Positions 42,456 to 53,306 of a DNA stretch of 64,000 nucleotides are shown piece by piece. The notes under the pieces are model-generated. The model had not been told where the DNA came from. It saw only the letters and a list, made by a program, of their open reading frames with translations, and searched no databases. This stretch comes from Parietaria judaica. Taxonomy: Eukaryota > Streptophyta > Magnoliopsida > Rosales > Urticaceae. The stretch spans positions 19,901,086 to 19,965,085 of the forward strand of contig OX940871.1 in NCBI GenBank assembly GCA_954871525.1, given 5' to 3'. Position 1 is the stretch's first letter; every line of letters starts with the position of its first letter. The translations under genes and the position numbers were made by a program.

Positions 42456-43747
42456 TATTTGTTGTTTTCGTCGGAGGTGCTATAGGGGTTTTCGCGAGGT
42501 GTCGCGTGTACGGCAATTTGTAGCCGATTAGCTTCTAGTTTGTTTTGTTTCACTGTGGTATTAGTTTTGTCGTTTACAAGTTTTTATTAATAAAACAATG
42601 TAATTCACACTTTATCTATCAATGTAATATACTTTATGCAAAGTATAAAAGTGAGATTACTACTTAGTCTTGCTCGTCAACAAAGTGAGATTATCTAAGC
42701 TTGGTAAGTTCAGCTTTGGGTTTTAGGGTTAATTACTTGTCTAAAAAAAATGTTTAAAAATTATTGCTCGAAAAGTCATTAAGTTTTCATTCTTTTTACA
42801 TTGCGTAATTAGGCAATTATCGATAACGAAAAGGTGGTCAAAAATTATGGATTATGGATCAAAAAGTTCAAACGACAACGATTATCAGTTTATGGTATGG
42901 AAAGATTTGATAAAGTATTGAATATTTGCATAAAAAGTCCACGAAAGAATTGTATTAGAGATATCTTTTATGACATTTTATCTACTAAATCTTTTGAATA
43001 CAGAAAGTTGTATTTAAAAAGATTTTGTTCATAACATGAATCTTTACTTTATAGCTTAGAGTCTATATATGAACTTGAAGTAATTCAAAGTCAATTAGTA
43101 AGTAACACCTCTCTATAGCTATTAGCTATACAGTTTTTTTTTTGTGAGTACACATTTTGTTTGTCCATGTATAAAGTGTTGCTACTGTTATGTGCTACAT
43201 TTGAAAATTCATTTTATGTAATTAAAAAAAAAACGTGCCTTTATAAATGTGACTTAAAACATATATATCTAATAGTGAAATATGGTATATCATAGAATAT
43301 TTTTTTATGTACCTTTACAAAGCTTGAAGACACGAAATGAATAAGAACATGTGAAAAGCTGCAAGATACTTAACACAAGAAGAAGCAAAACGGTCATAAT
43401 ATACTTTAAAGTTCAATTATGACATAGTATTTTCCGTACTTCTTATCCACAAAATTATTTTGGCTGAGTTATATCTTTTTTGTTTTTTGAAATATTGCTA
43501 TTTATTTCTTTTCTTTTTGTGTTGTATTATTTTTATAAAAAATTAACTTAAATAGTAAAAGGATCATTTTTGAAAACTTGTAAACAATATGTTTTATTTT
43601 CATTTTTATATATTATTCACTTATTCTTCTATTGTTATATATAATCAAGAACTTTACCCTTCTTATAATTTTCAGAATCGAATTTCGGTAGAATCTTCTA
43701 TTGTTACAGTCATAATTTAATAATTATTCAAATATTTATATTCATAT
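42456..43747. other. Intergenic AT-rich DNA
   Basis: No gene seen. The short frame at 42834-43034 has AT-driven Lys/Ile/Phe composition. Confidence 0.6.
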
Positions 43748-44165
43748 TTGATAATAAAATCGACAATAATAAAAATGACGACATGACTCAATGATAGCAT
43801 TTTTCAGCAATTGCTAAATTCGACGAGTATGTTTCAATTAAAATATACCATATAAATAATTAAATAGTAAATAGTTGCATCCATTTTTTAATATATGCCT
43901 TATGAATAATAAATTAGTAATATTCACATCAAAATTTACTAATATATTTTTAAAGAAAATGGACCAGGACCGAATTTAAAGGAAACCCAAAAGCAACTTC
44001 ATTTTTAGTTTTGGACCCAAAAAGTCTGATATTCGGTCAAAAATAGAACGAGACTGAGTCGTTAATGGGCCGAGCCCGAGACCAGTGAGAGAGAGAGAGA
44101 GTGGGGCCACTCACCATGAGAGAGAGAGAGTCTCTTTTTTAGTGAAGGGCTGACCTGGCTAGAAT
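43748..44165. repeat. Dispersed direct repeat, copy 2
   Basis: Second copy of 36273-36990, in the same orientation 7.5 kb away, lacking parts of copy 1. It ends in GAGAGAGA and GTGGGGCCACTC like copy 1. Confidence 0.8.
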
Positions 44166-45330
44166 GAGTTGACTTCATCGAGTGAATTTAGGCCTCTTTC
44201 GGTTTTGGGTTCATTGGGTTTTAGGGATTTTTTCTTATGAAATTTTTAAATTATTAATACATACATGAGTTCAATATGAAATGTGTTTGAATATATACTT
44301 GCATAATCGAAGTTTGATCTCTTGAACTTCTGCAATTGCAACTTGTTCAGGCGAAACCGTTCACACAAACTAATTGGGTGTTGGAATCCCGCAATATGTT
44401 TGAATCCCGTAATGTCGCAAAATTTAAATTCACGAGTTAAAGTTCAAAAAAATATATAAACAGAGTACTTTTACCGCAAAAAAATAGACTCACAAATTAA
44501 ATTGAATAAACACTGCTAATTGAGTTTTTTGGCTGCAATTACGATTCCGCATCGTAGCTGGCGTCGGGGCTAATTGTTACGGTTTTGATGTTGGAGCCGG
44601 CAATGACATTGAGGAGGCATAGGACGACGCCGGAGACGAGGGATCATTTAGTCATTTTTGTAAAAAAAAGAAAAAGGTCTAACGAAATAGTATATCATTG
44701 TACTCTCATAATGAGAGTCTCATTGACCAGCTTAGCTATAATCACTGAAAATAGCTGCTTTGACTAAGGAATGGTTGCTTTGACTGGATCACTCTATTCT
44801 TTCAAATTTCAATGAAAAAATCCACAAAATGCTAAAAAAAAAAAAAAAAACACTTAAAGTTTAAAAAAAATATCCATAATTTCATAAAACTAATTTATAC
44901 CTAAAAAAAATTTATTTGGATTGGACTATATTATCCGGATAGTTATTAATTTTAATTTTTGTTTATTTATTATTAATATTTGTTTTCGAAATTGTTTTCC
45001 TATAATGTGGTATTTGACAATTTCCTTAATTATTTTTTAATAAAAAATAAAATTTTAAACTAAGCACGATGACGGGTCAGTACCTATTAATTTGAAAATC
45101 TCTTGGAATATTCTTTATGCAAAATCATGCTCGACTATTTTGCACTAAAATCTTGCCCGTCCTTTTTTCTCTCAAAATCATCTTCGATTCTTTTTCCTTC
45201 ATCTTCCTGCTCGCCAAGTTCTTGCCGTCACTAAGTCTCGTGCCATCCCGTCGCCAAGTCTCTCCTCGTGCCGTTACAGAGCTTCCCGTCGCCTCCGTCG
45301 CTCGTTCCTCCAGTCATTCTGAAATCCTTT
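44166..45330. other. Intergenic, no gene seen
   Basis: AT-rich with poly-A near 44831-44851. 45110-45320 is pyrimidine-rich with CGTC-type trimers and a short open frame (45117-45335), without recognisable domain. Confidence 0.5.
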
Positions 45331-45760
45331 TATAAATTCGTAACTTAAATTACATTAACAAGTATAATGAAATACTCTTATAAATTTGTAATTTAAATTA
45401 CACTTCTAATTCGTAACTTACCTGCAAATAATACTATTATACTTCGTAATTGGAACTACGAATACAATGAAGAAATTTTCTTTTATAAATTCGTAGCTTA
45501 AATTACAGTTACAAGTATACTGAATTACTCTTATAATTTTGTAATTTAAATTAAACTTCCAATTCGTAACTTAACTACAAATAATACTATTATAATTCGT
45601 ATATGAAACTGCGCATATAATGATGTAATTTTCTATTACAAACTCGTAACTTAATTTACAGTTACAAGTATACTGAATTACTTTTATAATTTTGTAACTA
45701 AAATTACACTTCCAATTCATAACTTACCTACAAATAATACTATTTCGAATCGGTATCTTA
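45331..45760. repeat. 152-bp tandem array, ~2.8 copies
   Basis: Units beginning near 45336, 45488 and 45641 share TTCGTAACTTAAATTAC, ACAAGTATACTGAATTACT, TTATAA-TTTGTAA and ACAAATAATACTAT. The unit is AT-rich and internally built from variants of AATTCGTAACTTAAATTAC. Confidence 0.88.
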
Positions 45761-46185
45761 AATTATGAAATAGTAGATAAGTCTTAAAAGTTTTTAAAAT
45801 TTGAATCGTTAAATTAAGTAAAATTTTTGAATTTTCAAATAAAATCGTTAAAAAAGGAATTGACTGAATTTTGAATACTAATTTACCTATATTTAAGGAA
45901 AGAATTGTATTTGATATAATTAATTCAAATAAATATTTGATTTTCACGTAGCCTATATTTAAGGAAACTATTTTTTTAATTAATTAGATTAATTATGGAT
46001 TATTTGTTATTTAAATGATTTACACGTGAAAAAAGGAAAGGCATATTAGTCAATATTTTTATTAGTTGATAGTTTTAATTACTAAAAATAGATTTGTACA
46101 TTTTTTTGAAACGTTAGCTTCATTTACCTTCTTTCGATTAATCTTACGCCACGTCTTCACTATATCTTTTTTCCTCACTATTTCA

Positions 46186-46935
46186 TAGGGGTGCAAATAA
46201 TACCCGGAAACCGGGTAATTATCCGGAACCGAATTGGTATCCGGATTTAAAAACCAGAACCGGAACCGGATCCGGATTCCGGTTCCGGGTACCCGTATCC
46301 GGATTCAAAACCGGATATGGGTACCGGGTATTAAAAATAAAAAAACCCGGTACCCGGTACCCGGTTTTACCACCCGATTTTTTTTATTTTTATGATATTT
46401 TAAATTTTTAGGGTTTGTGCTTGGCCCTTTTTACTCCGTGTAATTAACCTTTTGTGACTTAGTCTCCCCCCTCCATCTCTGCCTCTCGGGGTTCTCGAGA
46501 CTATGTTTTTTTTTTCTTTTCTTTTTTGCGCGGTATTATGTTATGCTTGATGCGCGGGACTATGTTTTATTTATGCTTGATGCGCGAGACAATTTTTTAT
46601 GCATTTTGGACCTTTTTTTTTATGCTCGATGCGTTGGATTATTTTTTTATGCAATTTTTTTAAGATGAATGTATGTTTTGTTTTTTAAATAATATATATT
46701 TTTTTTTAAACGGGTACTGGGTAAAAACCGGGTACCCGGATCCGGTTCCCAAAACCGGATACCGGGTATCGGTACCGGGTATCGAAATATAGATACCCGG
46801 AAACCGGGTACCCGGATTTTCGGGTACCCGGATTTCGGATACCGGTTCCGGGTATCAATTTTCGGATACCCGGATTCCGGTTCCGGGTACCGGGTACCTC
46901 GAAAAAACCGGGTACCCTACCCGGTTGCACCCCTA
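46186..46935. mobile_element. hAT-type element, family B-like
   Basis: 750 bp, ends TAGGGGTGCAA / TTGCACCCCTA, perfect 8-bp target duplication CTATTTCA (46178-46185, 46936-46943). Both subterminal regions are packed with CCGGGTACCCGG variants. The centre has several copies of TATGCTTGATGCGCGGGAC. A minus-strand open frame here is only translated repeat. Confidence 0.93.
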
Positions 46936-47006
46936 CTATTTCAGCTATTTCTTTGGAATTGGATAGTTGCGAGTTGCAACAAGAATTCGCTAACATATTT
47001 AAAATA

Positions 47007-47406
47007 AAGGATAATTGCGGCAAAATACCTCAATTTTGATCAACTGAGATGACAAAGGTGTAAAGTGAAAAAATAACGGCAACCTAAAAAAAAATATGAC
47101 CTGACGCATACTATTCGCATAATTTATTCCGTCAAATTCAAATGGAAAAAATATATTAAATTGTTGGATAAGTACCTATATGTGTATCTTCGATATAATT
47201 TTATATCACAGTGTTAAAAATTTAACAAGGCTTGTTAATAATTTTATAGCACAGTTTTTAAAAATTGAACAAGGCTTGTTAAGAAATTGAACGAAAAAAC
47301 ATATCCCTTCATATATATTGATTTGGATACTTTTGCCAATATTTTTAAGTTTAACCCCCCAGCCTCAACTAGTAAGAAATTGAGTACCTTTGCCGCGATT
47401 ATCCTC
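47007..47406. mobile_element. MITE with ~28-bp terminal inverted repeats
   Basis: GGATAATTGCGGCAAAATAC at the left and GTACCTTTGCCGCGATTATCC at the right, split here by one mismatch region, form long inverted ends around a 400-bp AT-rich body. Target duplication is not clear, so the superfamily is open. Confidence 0.65.
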
Positions 47407-48114
47407 AAATTAATACGACATTATATGGTCAGACTTTTATTGCGATGATTAAACATCATAGTTTAAAATTTATATCATAAATAGTGTCAAAGTTCCAGGG
47501 TGATTAAATATGAACAAAATCTAATCGAGCATGAAAAAAATAAAATGAATTAACTAAAAATTGTATTTTTATTTTAGTTAGCGTATCTTCCAACTAACAT
47601 TTGGTATAAATATTGCACACTCTTATGGCAATGGCATTTCAGAACCATAACGTGGTTTTAAATATCATTTTTGACGCCATTTCGCTTCTTCCATTTTATA
47701 AGCATCCGATGATTTTTTGGGAACTTTGGAACTATACTTATAGAAAAAATATCAAAAGCATATACTAATGGTTAATTAGTGAAATTCAACGATGCATAAT
47801 AAAAATGTCACTCTGAATTTTATAAGTTCTGCACCGAAAAATGGTACCAAATGCACCGGGAACGTTGTTTTAGATGCCAACTAATCGCCGAGAAACCGAC
47901 GCAAAACATTAAACAAAAAATAGTAAATTTGCAAAATTTATCGAGAATCTCAACTTTTTGGAAAACAGCCCGAGAAACCGAGGAGATTTTGAATCTTTCG
48001 TATGTTTCAAACTCATGATAAAGATCTTTAGTTGCAATATAAATCGCCATGAACATCTATAAAAGTATCCTTTCAGACACTGCAACATTCTCATAATCAA
48101 ACCCTGGAATCAGC
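47407..48114. other. 3' flank of the SDR gene
   Basis: AT-rich; probably includes the SDR 3' UTR. No independent gene seen. Confidence 0.55.
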
Positions 48115-50396
48115 TCATCTGAAGACCCTCAACGAGTGATTCGTGCACGTGAACCCGCCGTCGACCATGAGGTTCAGCCCGCTGATGTATCTCGACTCGT
48201 CACTCGCCAGGAAGAGCACGGCGTTTGCCACGTCGTCAACCGTGAGCTCCGGGCCCTGCAGATTCGCGTTCCTCGCCACGAAGCTGCGAAACCCCGCAAA
48301 CGCCTCAGCTGTCCGCTCCTCCGACGGCAAGTGGGCCACAGCCAGGTCCGTCGCCACCGCGTAGGGGCTGACGCAATTGACCCTGATCCCGTGAATCCCG
48401 AGCTCCGCCGCCACACTCTTGGTCAACCCCATCAGCGCGTGCTTCGAGCCCGTGTACGCGTGCGGGCCCATGCCACCTAGCTCGCTCGCGACGCTGCAGA
48501 GTGACACTATGCTCCCCTGCTTTCGAGGGACCATTGCGCGCGCCGCGTGCTTCATCCCGAGAAACGGGCCCTTCGCGTTCACTCCGAAGACCTTGTCGAA
48601 TTCCGCCACGTTGGCGTCGCGTATGTCCTTGTATTAGAGAACTTTATCAGTCAACATGTTGTAAAATATTTATTTAATTGCGTGTTTTTTTTTCTAGGTT
48701 TTGTGAGTCTTGAATGCTCTATTTCGAGGATACTAATTCAAATACTCAATCTACAAAGGATTTGAACATCAAGCCAATTTACATGCAAGGGATTTATACA
48801 CTATTTTTAAAAAAAAAAATCGCAAAAATGTACCTTAGAAAACGACTTAAATATACCCGTTAAAAAGTAATTCGATAAAATTACCGTCTCTTTGGTATTT
48901 TGTAACTAATTTTAGAATAATTAAAATAAAAAACCTAAAATTGACCGTTGATAATTCCTTGGCTTTTTGGAATAGTTAACATATATTTGTTAACTATGAT
49001 TGATACAAGTTGGTATATATAATTTATTTTTTTCTAAAATTATACATAAAGGAAATTCTGGGTTTTCAAAAAAATTATAAATTTCAGAGGTTAGAGTGTA
49101 TAAAACAAAGAAACAGACGTATATTTTCTGATACCTTGCAGGGTGACCCTGAGACCCCGGCGTTATTCACCATGACGTCAAGGGACCCGAACGTGTCGAC
49201 TGCAAAGTCAACGGCGCGGCGGACGTCATCTTCCTCGGTGACGTCGCAGTGGAAAAAGGCGGAGTCACCATTGAGGGAGTCGCAGACTCTCTTGCCGAGG
49301 CTGTCCTGCACGTCGACGAGACAGATTTTGGCACCGTGCCTGTGGAGCAATCGCACGATGCTCTCGCCGATTCCGGTCGCGCCCCCGGTAACAAGTGCCA
49401 CTTTCCCCAACAATCTAAGGCATGACACGTGATTTTTCTTAAATGAACACATTTAAACAAATGAAAAAATTAATGCACTAAAATTTACGTAAAAACTCAA
49501 TTCGAAAGAAAAAAAAAATATACCGAGCCTTAAAATGGGAAAAACAAAAATCGGGTTAAGTTAAATCCTTATAGTAAAATTAATTTAATGTCTTTCCGCA
49601 AAGTTGAAATTAATTTTATGTCTTTCTGCAATGTTGAAAATTATTTGGGTAACAAAAAACGGATTCGAGCACTAACTCTAAGAAAATATAATCGATAAAG
49701 GTAGATCACTACGAGCGTATGGAAATTTGAGCACTGCAAGTTTCAAACAAAAAACAAACGGATTCGGGTCACAGTATATAAATGATGATAAAAAAATTGG
49801 ATTCAGCTAGCAGAAATTTTGATGGAATCAAATGATGCAATATTGCTCAATTCATCAAAGTAAGATCTTTATGGTAAAATTAATTTATCTCGCCCCAGAG
49901 GGCGAAAACACGGATTCGAGTCACACTAAGATCTTTACGGTAAAATTATTTTTCATCTCGCCGCAAAGTTGAAAATAAAACGGGTTGAAAGAAAAACGGA
50001 TTCGGGTCACACTAACTCCAAAAGAATCTAAAGATTATAACACTGCTCAGAATCAGATCATCAAAGTAAGATCTTTCTGATATTCATATGATTTGTTCAT
50101 CAGTAATAACAAAAATGAGTGGCTCTCAAACTCTGATGTAACTGTAATTGAGTAATGAATCAATCTATATAATATGTTTGATTGTTTTAGTAGAGAAAAA
50201 TTGACTATCCAATACCCAGAAACGGCACTAACATGACAGAGAAGGACGAGTGAGAGAATATGGAAAAGACAAAAACTTTTGAAAAACCCAGATCAGGGAA
50301 CGAAGCCAAGATCTTAAAACCATGAAAGATGAAAAGGGTTTGTTACCTTTGGGCTGAAAGAGAATCGGTTGCAGTGACGAGCTCAGAGGACGCCAT
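48115..50396 (-). CDS. Short-chain dehydrogenase/reductase, SDR110C/xanthoxin-dehydrogenase-like
   Basis: Three exons (50347-50396, 49135-49414, 48115-48627) join in frame to 280 aa. It is a classical NAD(P)-dependent SDR: cofactor motif TGGATGIG at residues 26-33, NNAG at 100-103, catalytic N127, S155, Y168 and K172 (YTGSK), and the late NCVSPYAVATDL and FLASDESRYISGLNLMVDGG motifs. An acidic residue after the second strand (CLVDVQD) suggests NAD preference. The closest plant groups are the ABA2/xanthoxin dehydrogenase and momilactone-synthase-like SDRs, but substrate cannot be read. The first exon encodes only 16 residues plus a split codon, with a 932-bp intron after it. The last exon is much more GC-rich than its surroundings. 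Confidence 0.93.
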
Positions 50397-51700
50397 TGTT
50401 GTGATCTCCTGAGCTCGAAAACACAGTCTCTTCGTAGTTTATGAATGTCAGTACAACTGATTCCCTGAATACGTGACTTGGGAATAGTGAGCTTCACTGT
50501 CTTTTCACTGTTTTTTATTATTTCTTTCCTCTCTTTTTATTTTTTTATTTTTTTGGAAATAACTTCTCTTTTTCCTTAAAATGACCGGTATTTTTGTTCT
50601 TATCTTATCTGGTCCTGTCGTTAAAATTTCTTTACTTTTGGACCCACTTTAAAAATTGATGAAATTAGTTTGGGTTTGGACTTGTGCTATAAACAAATTT
50701 AGAGGGTTGAAAATGGAAATAATAAAAAAATATTTGATAAATTAATAATATCATAAAAAATATATATATTTTTGATCGCTCGTGATTCAAAACCACGCTC
50801 CAAAATATTAATTTTGTTAGTACAATTTATTAACAAAGAGGGATGAGTTTTTTTTTTCTTTTCGTCTTGCATTATCTAGCAACGCCCCTAGCTGATCACC
50901 ACTGACCAGTGCAGAGACAAGATTTGAGTTCAGGCGAAACTTAGTGTAAGTACTATTTTTTCAAACACATAAATGAAAATATACGGTTAGTGTTAGGTAC
51001 TTCAATCGTTATCAAACTTAAATAAAAATAAAAACAAAAACAAAAAATAGCAACGATGAAAATTAACAGTTGAAATAGACCGCTTTTACACTTAATCAAT
51101 CATTTACTACTTGTACAGTTGTACCATTCTTGTCCAATTGAAAAATATTAGATACGTTACCGTTTTAATTTTGATACTTCATTGTTTTTTATTCATTTGA
51201 TTAATTTAATTTAATTTCTCTATATTGATTAACAAATGGAAATGACAGATTTTTAAGCTACAATATAAAATGGTATAAATGTAATATGATTTAGAAATTA
51301 AAAACATGAAAATATTTATCTCGATTTCAATATTTTGTTAGAAAATATAGACAAAATTTAAGCACAAGCAAACAATTGAAATTAAGTATTTGATGGTACA
51401 TTGAGAACTTTTAATGTTATTATCCTTGGTCGCTTTATAAAATAGTACTTTCTTTCTACTATGCTGGGAGCTTTGTTGGGGACATTATTATGGTAAAGTT
51501 AATTATAATCGTTCTATGCAAATTTTATTTTATTTTAAATAAACTTACTTATATTTTTTTCCGGCAACAATTCAGGTGAAGTTCGTGCACACACTCATCT
51601 ACATGTGGCTCCGCCCTTGCTCGTTACCATGTGGTTACATTCTATTTACGATTACCAAAGGGCGTAATCAAACTTGCTCCTACATATTTCTCGTTACTTA
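50397..51700. other. Divergent promoter region, SDR side
   Basis: AT-rich DNA between two divergently transcribed genes. No further gene seen. Confidence 0.6.
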
Positions 51701-51708
51701 AGATAACT

Positions 51709-51830
51709 GCTTAAACCCACATTTTAATCATCTTCTTTAGACTCTCCGGCAATGAGCTCTCGACCTCCGACAAAGCCCAACCACTCCATTTCCATACTTT
51801 CTTTAAAAGTCTAGATTTGAATGTTGAGTT
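51709..51830 (+). repeat. Diverged copy of the AQR 5' leader
   Basis: TTAAACCCACATTT, then CTCTCCGGC-A-GAGCTCTCGA, CTCCGAC-AAGC and CCACTCCATTTCCA match the AQR leader at 53140-53265. It is about 1.4 kb upstream and in the same orientation. Confidence 0.8.
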
Positions 51831-51982
51831 GCTTAGGTTTAGACATGGAGATTACTATGTATATATTAGTAATGTTATTGTTTTCTTTGCAAATGTGTAT
51901 TATCAATTCTGATTCATTTCTATTTACTCTGTGACACTTCTCCACAAAATCAAATAGTTAATTATTTGTATTATCAAACTAC

Positions 51983-52693
51983 CAGAGGTGAAAATTTTGT
52001 AACTGTTTCCTGGTTTTGTCCCGGTCCCGGAACGGTTTTAAAAAAAGGGAAATTTAGTTTGAAACTGGGAACCGGTACTTCCCGGTCACAGTTTATGGAA
52101 CCGGGAACAGAAACCGGTACCACAAGTAAAATTTCCCGATCTTTTATACCGGTTCCGGTTTTAAACTATATGTAGTTTTAGATGTTTTCATAGTATGTTG
52201 TTTTTAAATATTTCGTATGTTTTTTTTTGTAGTTTTTTTGAGTTATATGTCGTTTTTTATGACTTAAACTGCATGTAGTTTTTCGTTATAAGGGTTTAAT
52301 ATTTACTATTTTCCTTTCTCGACCCTTGCAATCTATCTTTCTATCTCTCTCATCCATCGTGCCGTCATATTATTCTCTTCGCCGAGAACCCTCCACCGCC
52401 GATTACATGTCTTCGTCTTCCAACTGGAAGATTTCACTGGCAAGCAAAATGTGTGTCTCGTTTATGTTTTTGTTTCGCCCATTAAGTTTTGTCTCGTGTT
52501 AAGTACCGATTTTTTCATGAATCTCTTTTTACTTTGTCCCGATACCAGTTCCAGTTCCGGTTCCGATTTTCAAAAAATTAGAGAAATTTACAATCGGAAC
52601 TGGGAACCGGTACCGAAAATAAAAATTCCGAATTTTTGGGATAGGTACCAAAAACAACTAATTTCCCGGTTTCTAGTTCCGCTTTCACCCCTA
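51983..52693. mobile_element. hAT-type element, family B, copy 2
   Basis: 711 bp, ends CAGAGGTGAAAA / TTTCACCCCTA, perfect 8-bp target duplication CAAACTAC (51975-51982, 52694-52701). It is similar along its whole length to 37603-38321, including the central CTTCGCCGAGAACCCTCCAC block. Confidence 0.93.
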
Positions 52694-53306
52694 CAAACTA
52701 CATAGTATCTTTCTTAAAAAAAAAAAAACTACATAGTATCTTTTTTCTCTTGTTTTTATTCTCTTAGAGCATTACATAATTTTACTTAAATGTATTTGAG
52801 TATGACATAATTTTATTTGCGTATTTACATATGTGAGAGTGAAACTATATATTTTATTTAAGTACGTAAACTTAGTCAATATATTCTTAAAAATATTATA
52901 GCGGTTTCTCATTGATAATCCTCGATAAGTGTCGATAATCCTCTATAAGTGTAGGTAACGATAAGCTACAATTTTAGTATTTTTCCATCGAATAATCCTC
53001 GAAAACGACAACGGATTTATTGGCAAAAACGGCATTTTGAACCTTTTGACTTTTCTCTTCCGAAGTCGTTTTACTTCAATACGACATGTCGTTTTCACAA
53101 TCGTTCTCGTTTTCTTCTCACTCTCTGCTCAGCTAATCGCTTAAACCCACATTTCAGTAGCTCGGAGAGCGACCAACTCCAAGCCCTAAACTCCAAAACC
53201 TCCGTTCTCTCCGGCGACGAGCTCTCGATCTCCGGCGAAGCTCAGCCCCTCCATTTCCAAACCCTAAACTTCCAGTTCTGAATCGATCAGCAAGCTCCGG
53301 TTCGCA
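52694..53306 (+). promoter_or_regulatory. AQR promoter and 5' UTR
   Basis: AT-rich up to about 53040, then a GC-rich, CT-rich leader (about 53100-53306) with AAACCCTAAA-type motifs (53188, 53260), common near plant transcription starts. The exact start site cannot be set. Confidence 0.45.

Noticed and set aside
46706..47023. Minus-strand frame with RNPGTRKSGYPVSGY repeats
   Set aside because: Translation of the CCGGGTACC subterminal array of a hAT element.
48136..48765. Plus-strand frames opposite the SDR last exon
   Set aside because: Antisense of a GC-rich exon; the minus strand carries all SDR motifs.
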